Assembly: GCA_947650285.1 (NCBI GenBank)
Contig: CANTFL010001451.1
Span: forward strand, 618,080 to 682,079
Direction: 5' to 3'
DNA: 64,000 nucleotides
DNA from: Hyaloperonospora brassicae
Taxonomy: Eukaryota; Oomycota; Peronosporomycetes; Peronosporales; Peronosporaceae
Below are positions 49,287 through 59,332 of the stretch, piece by piece. Position numbers and translations under genes: made by a program. The notes below the pieces were generated by a model that saw only the letters and a list, made by a program, of their open reading frames with translations, did not search any database and was not told the DNA's origin. Numbering within the stretch: position 1 is the stretch's first letter; each line of letters starts with the position of its first letter.

Positions 49287-51239
49287 TCACTTGGTCTGCA
49301 CCACACCGGCGGCTATCAGCTTTTCAATCTTGGCCATGATCCCCGGGTTCTGCATGTGACGCTGTGCGGCAACAGGGTCCGACTGGAAATCCATCAGCAC
49401 GTTCTGCATCACCGGGTCGCGCAAAATCGCGTGTATCTCCGGATCTGCCATTCCGTGCCGCGCACGCTCTTCGTCCGTTTCTCCGCTTTGAATTTTGTTA
49501 ATGACTGTTCGCAGACCGTCGAGACACTCTTGGTGATTCGGGTCCAGTGATAAACCCTTCTCGTAGCTTTCGCGAGCCTTGTGGAATTCCTTCATGAAGC
49601 ACTGAATCGCACCCATGCGCGAGTACGCCTTCACATACTGGGGGTCAAGCTCAATGGCCTTCTCGCAATCCTTCTTTGCCTCGTTGAACGACGTCAGCTT
49701 CGTGTACGCCGCCGCGCGGTTGGCGTAATACACGGCACACGACGGGTCGCGCTTGATAGCCTCCGTGTAGCGCTCCACGGCTTGAGGAAACTCGCCATTC
49801 TTGAAAAACTCGTTGCCTTCATTCTTTGCTGCAAGCGCCTTGTCAAGGTCAATGTACGCTAGCTCCCTGGCCTTGCGCAGCTTCGTCTGCAGCGCCTTGA
49901 TTGTGCGCTCGACTGTCTTGGAGCGGTTCTCCATCTGCGCGCCTTCGTACGATTCGATAGCTGCGGTCAAGTTTTCCTCTGTCTCGCCCTTCTTCACGCA
50001 CGCGTTGCCAATACGCACGTACGCCTTGGCAATCAGCGCATAGTCGGCACGATTGGCGCGCCCCACTTCAATCGCCTTCCTACCATCATCATCAACAGCA
50101 GCGGCAGAGCAATACAATACGTTTGGCATCAGCAACCACTACTATTGCAGCATTGCAACGCATCCCTCGTGCAACACTCCTCCTTGTAACGTACTTGCAG
50201 TCTTCAATGCAGGCGTCATACTGTCCCATCTCCAGCTTGACCGCAGCCAAGTTGCTATAGTACGACATGTTGTTGGCGTCCTGGTCAATCGCTTCCTGGT
50301 AGCACGCAATAGCTTCGGAGAACTGCTTCTGCTTGTACAACGCATTGCCGCGTTGCTTGGCGTCTTCCGCAGCGCGTTTCCTCGCTCGCTCCGTCTTCTC
50401 CTCGTCCGTCAAGTCGTCCTCCATTGGACTGGGGTCCGAGTCCATTGTCGTCTGCGGCTCGGCTGCTGCTGTTGGTGCAGCACCAGCAGCAGACATGTCC
50501 TCATCCATGGCCTCTTCACTGCCGCCCATGTTCACATTGAGCCCCATGAGCTCACCCAGCACTGTCAACACGCGCGGGTCCTTCAAGTGCTCACTCATCG
50601 TGGACGGATCGCGCTGGATCGCCTGCAGCGTCTGGACAAACGCCGCGTCGCTCAGCAGCGGCGACAGTCGCGGGTTGGTCGCCATCTTGCCAAACAGGTC
50701 GGGGCCAAAGGCATTGGCCAGCGGGTTAAACGACTGGCCACGTGCTGCTGCATCTGCTGCTTGTGCTTGAGCCTGTGCTTTTTCCACCTCGTCGAGCCCG
50801 CTGCGACACGCGGCATTGTCCTTGTCCAGCTTCAGGCCCTCTTGGTATGCGGCCACGGCCTCGTCGTAGCGCCTGAGCGCGTGCAGCGCAGCGCCTTTGC
50901 GGCTGTAGCCTTTGGCCCAGTCGGGTTTGGCCGCAATGCACGACGCGGCGTCGTCGAGCGCGTGGACGGCGTCGTCCAGCGACAGGTAAGCGGCCGAGCG
51001 GTTCGAGTAGAACACGTGATCGCTCGGGTCGAGGGCTATGGCGTTCGTGTAGCAGTCGACGGCCTCTTGGGCGCGGCCGCTGCTGAGCGCTGCGTTGCCT
51101 TTGGCCTTCCAGTCGGCAGCGGTGGGCTATAGAGCAGAGAGAGACATACATACAGAGAGAGAGAGGGGAGTATAGTTAGTGGGGGGGAACAAGCAGAAAC
51201 AACGCGGGCAGTGGAGTGGGGTGGGCGTACATCGGTCAT
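49287..51239 (-). CDS. STI1: Hsp70-Hsp90 organizing protein (STI1/HOP), 3 exons
   Basis: Exons are 51239-51231 (only ATG ACC GAT), 51126-50195 and 50079-49287. Introns are 104 and 115 bases with GTACGC..TATAG and GTACGT..GGTAG borders. The joined frame is 1734 bases, 577 residues, normal for STI1. Order: TPR1 (about 4-110, with WKAKGN, SNRSAAY and YSRKGAA carrying the carboxylate-clamp residues), DP1 (about 137-195), an acidic linker (DEDMSAAGA, MEDDLTDEEKTERARKRA), TPR2A (about 254-365), TPR2B (about 390-500, FFKNGEFPQAVERYTEAIKR) and DP2 ending GVVQTK. STI1 bridges Hsp70 and Hsp90 in the cytosol for client transfer. The start is supported by the short first exon joining in frame to PTAADWKAKGN. 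An HSE, CCAAT box and initiator-like element lie just upstream. Confidence 0.95.
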
Positions 51240-51290
51240 GATGAGGTGGGGCGGGTGTTGGGTATTAATTATGAGAGTGAACTGGCCGCC

Positions 51291-51311
51291 GATGAAAAAG
51301 TGCGAATGACT
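51291..51311 (-). promoter_or_regulatory. Oomycete initiator/FPR-like core promoter of STI1
   Basis: On the minus strand AGTCATTCGCACTTTTTCAT resembles the oomycete initiator plus flanking promoter region consensus (TCATTYYNCAWTTTT) with small deviations. It sits about 55-70 bases before the start codon. A CCAAT motif is at 51367-51371 in the plus-strand sense. Confidence 0.5.
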
Positions 51312-51337
51312 GGCGAGAGCGGTCACTGCAGGCGACG

Positions 51338-51355
51338 TTCGGGGACGTTCGAGAA
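51338..51355 (-). promoter_or_regulatory. Heat-shock element upstream of STI1
   Basis: TTCGGGGACGTTCGAGAA fits TTC-nn-GAA units at exact 5-base spacing (TTC, GGA, TTC, GAA), with three perfect units and one with a single mismatch. It lies about 100 bases upstream of the STI1 start. STI1 is a classic heat-shock factor target in other eukaryotes, so this is a plausible HSF site. Confidence 0.6.
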
Positions 51356-51399
51356 GCTGCGGTTGACCAATCACCGAGCGACAGGAGAAGTGATTGTGG

Positions 51400-52463
51400 T
51401 GAGTGGCTAAAATGCATTGCGGGCAACGCCACCCGTCGAGTGGACGCAGCGGTGCTCGCAATCGAAGCGCAGCGGTGGAGTCGGGCGGTTGAATCGAGTT
51501 GGGCTGTCGCGTTGAGACGTGACGGACAATGGGCAGACGGGCTGCGTGACGCGCGGGAGAGGAGGAAAGCGTTCGAAAATCATGGCCGACATCAACTTAC
51601 ACGACGCGATTCGATTATAAAATGGATTAGATCGGGTGGATGTTTAAATTAATACACGACTTCAACCGCGCGAGCCAATCACTGACCAGAGTTGGATCGC
51701 CGCCTCAACCTGTGCGGACCGCTTGAGCTCTTTATGGCACGTGGGACCAGCGCAAGTCCGACTTGATGTTCAGCGACTCTATCGCCTGCATCTGCGTATG
51801 TGACCTCAACACAATTGCTGACACATGACCAGTGCGATGACTGAAAGACCGATCAGAAGGGCTTAAGGACGATAGAAAAAGAGAGGTCTGCCTCGTAAAG
51901 GTCTCTGCGTTCGCAACGCGTACAAAGTGCAGTAATGGCAGGAGTGACGCAAGTGGTATAGCAATCTCGCCCAATGGTCACTTTATTTGCTATTCGCTCG
52001 CAAGCCTGTCAGTGTCTGCGCCGCACCGACATGGACACGGTCCCGAACAAGTGGCTTTGCGTCGCACCCGCTTCGTATCCTCTGGTTGACGTCGTCTGGT
52101 GCAGATGGTCAACGTGCAAAACGAAGGAGAAGAGTACTTTGCTAACACACACTCGATAGGAACAGTAGACGCTCTAGTCAGATGAGTAACATAGCTCCAT
52201 TTTTGTGCGCCTTACTACTGCTTATCGCTATTCTCTGCACGACTAAAGCGCTCGCTGTTAGCGTCGGTCCACACGCAGTATTCAGCCTGCTCTGATCGAC
52301 ATAGTATCGACGGCATATACACCATATCACATCGAACAATTCAATTGTGTCCCGAAAACCTGACTGAGTGTCTCCGAAACTTGCTCGTCCATTGACGACC
52401 ACTGCATCTGCTCCCCGTGGGGCTCCAGATAGCCGAGCGCGATAGCAACCAGCGTTTGCAACC
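51400..52463. other. Intergenic region between STI1 and the TMEM50-like gene
   Basis: No convincing gene is seen. A minus-strand reading at 51974-51732 starts with a hydrophobic stretch (MGEIAIPLASLLPLLHF). It ends MQAIESLNIKSDLRWSHVP just after an acceptor-like ACGCAG, which could be a last exon of something unrecognised. Plus-strand 51440-51652 is probably chance. Confidence 0.3.
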
Positions 52464-53127
52464 CTAGTACGTCGATGCTGCAGCGATCGTACCAGCTCTC
52501 ATGACGAAAGTACCCATAACGATGAGCCCGTTCTGTATCACGATCGCAACGCCCGGCCACGTCGACTCCTTGTACTCGTTGCCCACATACGCGTGCGTGA
52601 ACACGAGCACGGAACTTACCAGTGCAGCCACTGACACAGCCATGCAAAGCACCACGAAGCATCTACAGTACGACAGCAGGTGGACGTCAGATCGGAGACA
52701 ATCGAAAGACGTCAAGTATAGTGCTATAGCTGCAATGGACAGGCCACGAACCGAGCGCGAGTGGCTACTTCTGAGCCATAGGTAAAGCGAGCGTCTTCTG
52801 ACAGCATGTTCCAGTCCACTGTATTGACTCTATAGCAATGAACAGCAGATCAGTCCGCTGAGATCACTGCACTGGGCCCCTTTTGTCATTTGTTGCAATA
52901 CCACACTATGTCTACACATCGCATGACTAACTACTGCTACTAATGTGTACCCACAGGAAGAATGCGAGTGTAGCGACAATGCCGGGCAGGTACTTCACCG
53001 CGTCGAAAGAGATGTGCGAGTTGTGGTAGGCCGCAGAGGCTGCCCCGTCTGCCATGATCCACCAGCCTATTCCCAGCAGCACTCCTCCTGCATAGCAACT
53101 TGCTTTGCCCGGGTCTACTGCGCCCAT
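52464..53127 (-). CDS. TMEM50-like small integral membrane protein, 3 exons
   Basis: Exons 53127-52955, 52829-52752 and 52662-52464 join to 450 bases, 149 residues (TMEM50 proteins are about 157). Borders are GTGGGT..TATAG and GTTCGT..TGTAG. The sequence follows the family: GGVLLGIGWWIMADGAA (first helix), LPGIVATLAFFL then VNTVDWNMLSED across the first junction, ARCFVVLCMAVSVAALVSS across the second, and WPGVAIVIQNGLIVMGTFV as the last helix. Four membrane segments are predicted by eye. The family is eukaryote-wide, located in endomembranes, with no firm biochemical role. I prefer the Met at 53127 because the in-frame extension to 53220 is Arg-rich and unlike the family. Confidence 0.85.
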
Positions 53128-53404
53128 TTTGCTATTGACAAGGGAACAAAGTAAAGTGCGACGGCGGCGGTCAACTCGAATTGCATTCGTTATTGCAGTT
53201 CGTCGCCCCTGATTGCCCATCGAATCGACCCGCGATAAGGCCCCAATTGAACGATGTGACTTACCCTATGCGGCACATGCTCCTCTGTAATATCGTCTTC
53301 TTCCACGTTCTATGTAACTAATGCGGAATTATCTGGTCGGGTACGACGACGTACAACACTACGTAGGTGGGCTGCTGCCACGAACTATCCCACAAGGCCA
53401 CTAT

Positions 53405-53869
53405 TCACTTCTTGAAATGGTCAAAGATGCTGCCGTTGCACATGTGCGACTGCAAAGTGATGCATTGCTGCGTATTTAGACGAAGAAGCGTAAGAGAAAC
53501 GACAAACTCGCAAAGCTTGGCTCGCTTGCGTCCACAACAGCAAGCACAAGAATTGCCGGGGATCTTGGACGGAGGGAACACTGAACCGAATGAAACACCC
53601 GTCTCAGGCTTTACATTACCTTTGCAGTGTGACTGTACAACGTCTACCAGGACGAGGTGGATGGTACTGCAATATAATAAAGCAAAAGCATCATCCATAA
53701 GTGTTTGCAAGATCGTCTTGCCACCTTTCGTCCTCACTCGTTTACATTCGATGTGAACACAAGGGTTGTGAAGCTGCAGACTCGCACACACCTGTCCGAA
53801 ATCAAGTTCGGTCACAATCGTTTCACCATTTAGGGCGGAAAGGAACGACGTTGGAAGATGTGCGTACAA
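53405..53869 (-). CDS. Hypothetical ORF, uncertain
   Basis: This 154-codon frame starts MYAHLPTSFLSALNGETIVT. The first 40 residues look protein-like (ALNGETIVTELDFGQ). The rest has unusual Cys-rich composition and may be intron, since donor-like GTGTGTG and acceptor-like TATTGCAG sites occur inside. No family was recognised. It may be one exon of a gene, or chance. It lies upstream of the TMEM50-like gene on the same strand. Confidence 0.25.
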   Translation of the reverse strand: MYAHLPTSFLSALNGETIVTELDFGQVCASLQLHNPCVHIECKRVRTKGGKTILQTLMDDAFALLYCSTIHLVLVDVVQSHCKGNVKPETGVSFGSVFPPSKIPGNSCACCCGRKRAKLCEFVVSLTLLRLNTQQCITLQSHMCNGSIFDHFKK

Positions 53870-53919
53870 CGGTGAGCGGGCGGAAAAGTCTTCGTCATTG
53901 TCGAGAACCTTTTCAGCTA

Positions 53920-54400
53920 TGATCCAAGAATGTGAGGTGTCTTAAATGAGCGTGTAGTAGAACAAGGTTACCTAGCTCGTGTTGCTCGTAACGATGACTG
54001 CGTTCTCGTGCTGCCATGCAACGTGAGCTACCACTTATGCGGTAACGATGATGTATTGAGATGTATTCGGTCGTGTGCGGTACTTGGTTCCGAAATGGTA
54101 GAAGAATAGGAGAGCACTCAATCAGAGAGTCATCTGAGTCTCGATTAGGGTGAGCCGTATTTCGGTGTGGGAGGGTGCCCAATTAGGGCGCGTTGCTAGA
54201 AGAACATCTCGCCATCTCGTTTTTATCTCTTTAGATCGACTAAATCGTCAGACGCGATGAAAAACAATCCTTTCGTGTCTCAGACACCCCTGCCATCGTG
54301 ATCCTTTTCATCGCTGGTTAGAAATAGAAACCCAAAAGACAGCGTCCCTTCATCCCATCAAGCCATCGACTGACCCTGAAAAAGACCCACGTGCGTCGTC
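53920..54400. other. Intergenic region upstream of the HEAT-repeat gene
   Basis: No gene is seen. Pyrimidine-rich TCATCCTTTTC-like stretches at 54298-54360 could contain the start site of the downstream gene. No perfect initiator element was found. Confidence 0.4.
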
Positions 54401-56548
54401 ATGGAGCTCTCCAGCGCCGAGAGCGCCTTGCGCACACTCAAGCACCGGCCGAAAGTCCCACAAGGCGCCATCGAGACAGCGCAGGCCATTTCGCATCTCC
54501 TCTTCCCCTCGGACGTCGCACCTGCGTGCATAGACGACACGACGCGCCGCGAGTTGCTGCAGGAGGAGCTGCAGACGTTACTTTTGTATGGCCGCGAGCG
54601 CTGGGAACCGCTGGCGGTGTTTTTTGTCGTCGTGCGGGATATTGTGGGTCGGTCCGTCGACGCGTATCCGGACGAGCCTAAACCTCAGGACGAGGTTTTT
54701 TACGGCCAAGCGCTGCAAGTGAACGCACCGCGTTTTGTCACCACGACGCTATCGGATACTTTTGTGACGCAAATTGTCACGCACCCGATCCATCAGTACT
54801 TGGAGTACTATGAGCCACGCGTGCGCATGGCCATTGCCACGTTGCTCGGAGCGCTGGCCAAGTGGGACCTCGCGTGGGTCGCCCAGACGTTCCTGCCGCA
54901 CCTCGTGGAGTCGATCGAGTCGAACCTCAGCCGCTCGCCCGAGTTTGAAGACACGGGATTCGACGAGCTGGACGACAACGTGAGCACCAATGGCATGACG
55001 ACGCCGCCGCTGTCGCCCAGTCAGGAGACGACGCCACGGACGCCATCGACGCCGTATCGACTCGACGACGTGAGTGGCTGGAAAGCCCTCGAGAGTTCGT
55101 TGTGCGCGCTCAAGTACGTGATCAAAGCCAGTGGACGAGCGTTCCTGGAGACGACCCAAGCACCAGTCGGAGAGACAGACGCGGAGCACGCGTTTGTCTA
55201 CTTGACGCCGCCGCTCGTAGCGCTGGTCGCGACCAAGAGCTGTTTCCACATCAATCGCCACGTGCGCGTCGTGGGACTTGACACGGTCAACGTGCTCGCG
55301 GACATTGCACCAGTAGGGTTTCTCGAAGCCCATCGCTCGAGCGTGAGCGATATCTTGAACAAGTGCATCAAGCGCGGCCTCGAGGACAATTGGTGCCAAG
55401 TGCGCTACGCTGCATCGATTGCAGCGCGCACGTTTCTGCTGAAGCTACAAGATGAGGGACGGAAAGCGTATTTGCCCATTTTGCTCCCGAGATTGTGTCT
55501 CAACCGCTACTACATTGCCGAGCGGGTGCAAAAGTACTCGCAAGAGTCGTGGGAACTCATTGTGGGTACCCATGGGCGCGAGTTGGTCGCCACGTATGCC
55601 AACGAGATTGTGGACTATTACGTGGAGATGACGAGCCACTGTGTCCGCGAGTCGGCGTGCCAGTGCATTGCTGAGCTCGGAATGAAGGTCGATCCAGCAG
55701 CGATTCGCCCGCACGTTGGCCGACTTATGCAGGCTCTGCTCATTTGCTTCTACGATGTATCGAATTTGGTGCGCGATGCGGCGTGCCTGGCGTCGGCGCA
55801 GCTTGTGCTTGGTTTTCCAGAAGAATGCCGTCCGTTCCTGAACGAGTTGTATCAGTTGTGGATTGATCATCTCTCGGATGACATTTGGTCTGTACGTGAA
55901 GACGCTGCTATTGCTCTTGGTAATGTGATCCGTGCATACGGCCAAGAAGCGCTCGACCGCGTGATCAAGGTCACGGAAGAGTACTTGCCGCTGGCGGAGA
56001 AGCAGCCAGCCATGACGCAGTTAGAGTACGACGAGTTGATGCGCTCGGAAAAGCAGCATCTGAGTAAGCAGGCGTTCTCTTGCTGCTCGCTGGAACCTAA
56101 ACTGTTTGAACGTCACGAGCACCGTAGCAAGGAACCGTGGGAGTACACCGACGGTGCCATTTACATGGTGCGCGAGCTGTGCAGTGTGGCTCCCGACCTT
56201 GCTGTGAAGTATCTCCCGCAAGTCGCAGATATCGCAATTCTTCGTCATTTCCCTCAGACAGCCGTGTTGCAGGAAACAATTTGGAAACAACTGCCAATTA
56301 TGTGCGAGGCGCTGGGCAAGAAAGTGTTCAAGCGGTACCTCGAGCTATTCTTTGATCCTCTGGTCTTCACGCTCCAAGGCACAAGCCGTCTCGCGACGTT
56401 CGCTGCACGTGACTGTGTCGCACAAATTAGTAAACAGGTTGGACCTAGCATCTTTTTGGGCCGTCTGGACGCGAATGCAGCTTGGAAGGAGGTTTTGGGT
56501 CCCGTCGTGCCGGTGCAGCCGTACATGGTCAAGCAGATGACCTCCTGA
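54401..56548 (+). CDS. HEAT/ARM-repeat protein, intronless, 715 aa
   Basis: This is a single uninterrupted frame. The N-terminal 180 residues are alpha-helical, including EYYEPRVRMAIATLLGALAK, a HEAT-like helix pair. Residues about 190-222 form a Ser/Thr/Pro-rich linker (MTTPPLSPSQETTPRTPSTP) with several S/T-P sites suited to proline-directed kinases. Residues about 265-560 are HEAT repeats, seen as NWCQVRYAASIAARTFLL, SHCVRESACQCIAELGMKV, SNLVRDAACLASAQLVLGF and DIWSVREDAAIALGNVIRAY. The C-terminal part (about 590-715) resumes with helical repeats. The pattern suggests a scaffold or transport-factor-like solenoid; I cannot assign a named family. The start is the first Met, with GTCGTCATGG context. 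Confidence 0.9.
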   Translation: MELSSAESALRTLKHRPKVPQGAIETAQAISHLLFPSDVAPACIDDTTRRELLQEELQTLLLYGRERWEPLAVFFVVVRDIVGRSVDAYPDEPKPQDEVFYGQALQVNAPRFVTTTLSDTFVTQIVTHPIHQYLEYYEPRVRMAIATLLGALAKWDLAWVAQTFLPHLVESIESNLSRSPEFEDTGFDELDDNVSTNGMTTPPLSPSQETTPRTPSTPYRLDDVSGWKALESSLCALKYVIKASGRAFLETTQAPVGETDAEHAFVYLTPPLVALVATKSCFHINRHVRVVGLDTVNVLADIAPVGFLEAHRSSVSDILNKCIKRGLEDNWCQVRYAASIAARTFLLKLQDEGRKAYLPILLPRLCLNRYYIAERVQKYSQESWELIVGTHGRELVATYANEIVDYYVEMTSHCVRESACQCIAELGMKVDPAAIRPHVGRLMQALLICFYDVSNLVRDAACLASAQLVLGFPEECRPFLNELYQLWIDHLSDDIWSVREDAAIALGNVIRAYGQEALDRVIKVTEEYLPLAEKQPAMTQLEYDELMRSEKQHLSKQAFSCCSLEPKLFERHEHRSKEPWEYTDGAIYMVRELCSVAPDLAVKYLPQVADIAILRHFPQTAVLQETIWKQLPIMCEALGKKVFKRYLELFFDPLVFTLQGTSRLATFAARDCVAQISKQVGPSIFLGRLDANAAWKEVLGPVVPVQPYMVKQMTS

Positions 56549-57317
56549 TGTCCACATGTGGCACATGGAGCTGGCAGCTTAGCATAGCTCGCGTTCATCC
56601 ACGCACTACACGTGAGCTCACGCTGTTGACGACATGCCATCTCGGAAGGCTACGCCGCTCAGGGGGCATGGCTGGAATACCTATCTGCTCGAGATTGCAT
56701 CGTCGTGGCCAACGTACAAAGTTGTGTTTGCGAGGCAAACGTCGTGATCATGACAGGTTGATATCGATGCTGTTGTAGCTGTGGAATGAGCGTAAGCTAC
56801 AAAGAACATCGTGGGGCATATCGTGCAGACCGACACACGTGAACAAGTGATGAGAGTACCGATAGTCAAGGGTCCAGCTCCAATAACAGTCGCGATTGCA
56901 AGTATCGGATGAGCATTCTCGATTCGAGTCTACAGCATAGACAGACGTCCTTTGCCTACGATACGTTGAGTGTAGCTGCTTGTTGTACAGGTGACAGACC
57001 TCTTAAACTGTCGTTCCTGGATGCGAGGACCTCGATTCCACTCAGACTGCACCTACCGCCTAAGACGACAGCCCATAACTAGACTGTAGCTCGTTCTGTT
57101 CATAGACCAACGAGATAAATAAAGCCCCGGATGCGTTCCCAACAACACCTTTGGTTCGACGGTACCAGCTCAATCTCAGTGTATGCGGTTATCCAGGAAG
57201 CCAAAGGTAGTGGGTATCATGGAAAAATCGTACCGATCTGTGCCATTGTCAAGCGTGAAGTGTACTGTCAAGTAACGATGGGCTGTGAAGAGCAGCACGA
57301 CGTAAAGTGAAGTCCGC
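56549..57317. other. Intergenic region, nothing recognised
   Basis: Only short ORFs with no protein-like composition are present. AATAAA occurs at about 57118-57123 in the plus-strand sense, which is far from the HEAT gene end. Confidence 0.5.
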
Positions 57318-57867
57318 GTGTCAGCATTTGGCCTCGTTCGTAGTCGAGCGCGATGTCAACTTGGAAGACATGTCACGCGGTATGAGGAAAGTGTCGTGTT
57401 GAAGGCAAAGGCCAATGCCGTTGCAGACGTCGCACGATGTATCATCGCGTCTGCTGCCGAGCCTCTCGCGCTTGCCGAGGTCTGTAGTGGTCAACTGCTT
57501 CTTGACATGACAGGCACCAAGAGCCGCTTGCATCGAGACTTATTCTATCGAGCACCTCATGAGGTACATCATGCAGCAGCTACCAGAGGTGACAGTGCAA
57601 GTAGTAGGCTGCGCAACGAGTTCGATAGCCACGTAGCGTTTCCAGATACGAAGCATACAGAAGTACGCAACATGGCTTCTCCTCGACCTTCTGGACAGCT
57701 CTCTCACACAGGATGTGCGCCTACGAGTTGCTGCATTTTCTCAAGTATGTCGTCGCATCCGAAGCGTGCGACGTTCTAGAACATTGCACACTGACGTGTT
57801 CACTTCAACGTCAGCAGCGAATGGCCTCACGCGAGTGTCTGCGTGGGCATTTACCGTATCCCCAGCC
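57318..57867 (+). pseudogene. Possible HEAT/ARM-like relic upstream of the N-rich gene
   Basis: One frame from 57318 reads VVLKAKANAVADVARCIIAS then AAEPLALAEVCSGQLLLD. Another, near 57545-57770, reads YSIEHLMRYIMQQLPEVTVQ, an amber stop, then WLLLDLLDSSLTQDVRLRVA. Both look like helical-repeat protein, and they lie in different phases. The second runs in frame into the following N-rich ORF apart from one upstream stop. It may be a decayed gene, an unrecognised exon structure, or chance. Confidence 0.3.
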
Positions 57868-58942
57868 ATGACCAACAACAACAACAACAACAACAACACC
57901 AACAACACCTTATCGATCAAGAGACTACGGATCGAGTCGAGGCAACAAACGCATCCGTTGTTGTCGGACATTGTAGCGCTGTTACCATCGGCTTTCACGG
58001 CTTTCTTGCCGCCGGAAGACGTACTACGTCTTCTGACCCATTGCAGTCCGTTGCTCTCGCAAGACGTGTGCGATGCCGTTGCAGCTCAAGGACTGGCGAC
58101 GTTCTACGCTCGCGAAGAACAAGAGGCGCAAGTCGGTTCCGGCTGCATGCGCGACTGGACTCGACTCGTTCTTTGGAACAGTCCCCTCGACCATCTCGAC
58201 GGCTACAGGTGCAGTCACTCCTACCTCAGCTGCAGAACTCCGTCAACCAATGACCTGTCGCTGCCAACACGTCGCCACTTGTTAGAAGCCCTGTGCGTGG
58301 TGCACAAAGGCATCCGGCCACATTGCTTTCGGGTCCTGCAGTTAGACCGCAGCTTCGCACGTCGACAGTATGGCGTACTCCAACCCGTTGTCCTCGCACT
58401 TGCCGCGATGGAGGAGCCATCGATGGGTACCACAACTGCAACGGCAACAACTGCAACAACGTCAATGGTCGAAGCCCATTGGAATGGGATTCACGTCGAC
58501 GTCGCTGGTGACGCGACCCATTGCGTCTTTTGCGACGCCAATGCCCTCAGTATGATTGACGGGCCATTGAACCCGCAGTTCCGTCCAGCCGAGTACGAGT
58601 TCCTACTGCGTCAACACTGTCGAGACGTCTATCAGCCACTCAAGCGGTTCATGGCGCGCCACTTGCAACACGTGCGCTACGTGCGCTTTCCCCGCAGATA
58701 CACCAAAGTCAATGACAGATATACCGAAGTCAATGGCAGTGCAACGGGCGAACAACAACAACAACAACAACAGCGAGTGGATCGATGTTATTGTGGGGTG
58801 CACAACAGGCGGTGTGCTCTGTGGGGTGTACCTGACAGAAGTCCGTCTTCCCCGTGCGTCAGCTGCCCACGGCCTCGCGCCCGGTGCATATCCGTTCGAC
58901 GCGAGTGCAATCGATCGCACGCGTCTACGCATCACATACTAA
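57868..58942 (+). CDS. Unknown N/Q-tract protein with a frame change
   Basis: The frame from ATG 57868 begins with an Asn-rich tract encoded by AAC repeats. It continues with LLSDIVALLPSAFTAFLPPE and DVLRLLTHCSPLLSQDV, which resembles an F-box-like helix set near residues 30-75. It then runs HWNGIHVDVAGDATHCVFCD and EYEFLLRQHCRDVYQPLKRF. After the CAA repeat at about 58751-58771 the protein-like reading switches to the next frame (EWIDVIVGCTTGGVLCGVYL) and ends RLRITY at TAA 58940-58942. The original frame continues less convincingly to 59010. The switch may be repeat slippage in the genome, an assembly error, or programmed. No family was recognised. The start at 57868 is the first Met after non-conserved sequence; the open frame extends upstream to 57715. 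Confidence 0.55.
57871..57912 (+). repeat. (AAC)n microsatellite in coding sequence
   Basis: ACC/AAC triplets encode a poly-Asn tract near the N terminus of the unknown protein. Confidence 0.9.
58697..58738 (+). repeat. 21-bp direct duplication
   Basis: Two adjacent 21-base copies (GATACACCAAAGTCAATGAC and its neighbour GATATACCGAAGTCAATGGC, each followed by A) encode YTKVNDR/YTEVNGS in the first frame. They lie just before the CAA tract where the frame changes. Confidence 0.85.
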
Positions 58943-59300
58943 CGAACAAGTTACGACAACGCTACTTGCAAGGAAGGAACGCTATGCACGTATCGGAGTG
59001 GCGTTCATGAGCTCTGTAGCCATGTCAATAAATGTGCGAAATGTAGGCAATTAATACCCGTCAAGTGCATGGTACAGGTCCGTGACGCATAGAGTTGAAC
59101 CGTAATGCAGTAGATTTTACGACGCGTCCGAGAGCGGCGGACGAAGAAGTCGTGTACTGTTTTAGCGTTTCGCCCACCCTGCGAGCACTAAACGTACCCA
59201 AATAAAACCCACATCTCCTCCTTCTGATACTCTCTCTGCTACTGACTGTAGTGAGAGTGTCCGTCGATTCTTCTAGTTGTTGTGCAGTCCCCCCCATCAA

Positions 59301-59322
59301 TCATCGCTGCCCATTTTTCTCT
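59301..59322 (+). promoter_or_regulatory. Oomycete initiator/FPR-like element of the TFIIS-N gene
   Basis: TCATCGCTGCCCATTTTTCT resembles the oomycete TCAYT initiator followed by the CAWTTTTNYY flanking promoter region. It ends only about 10 bases before the chosen start codon, so the 5' UTR would be very short. Confidence 0.45.
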
Positions 59323-59332
59323 CTCAATACTC

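Noticed and set aside
49113..49550. 145-codon plus-strand ORF
   Set aside because: It overlaps the 3' end of STI1 in antisense and has no family resemblance.
50053..51132. 359-codon plus-strand ORF
   Set aside because: It is the antisense shadow of STI1 exon 2, whose minus-strand frame has clear TPR domains and splice sites.
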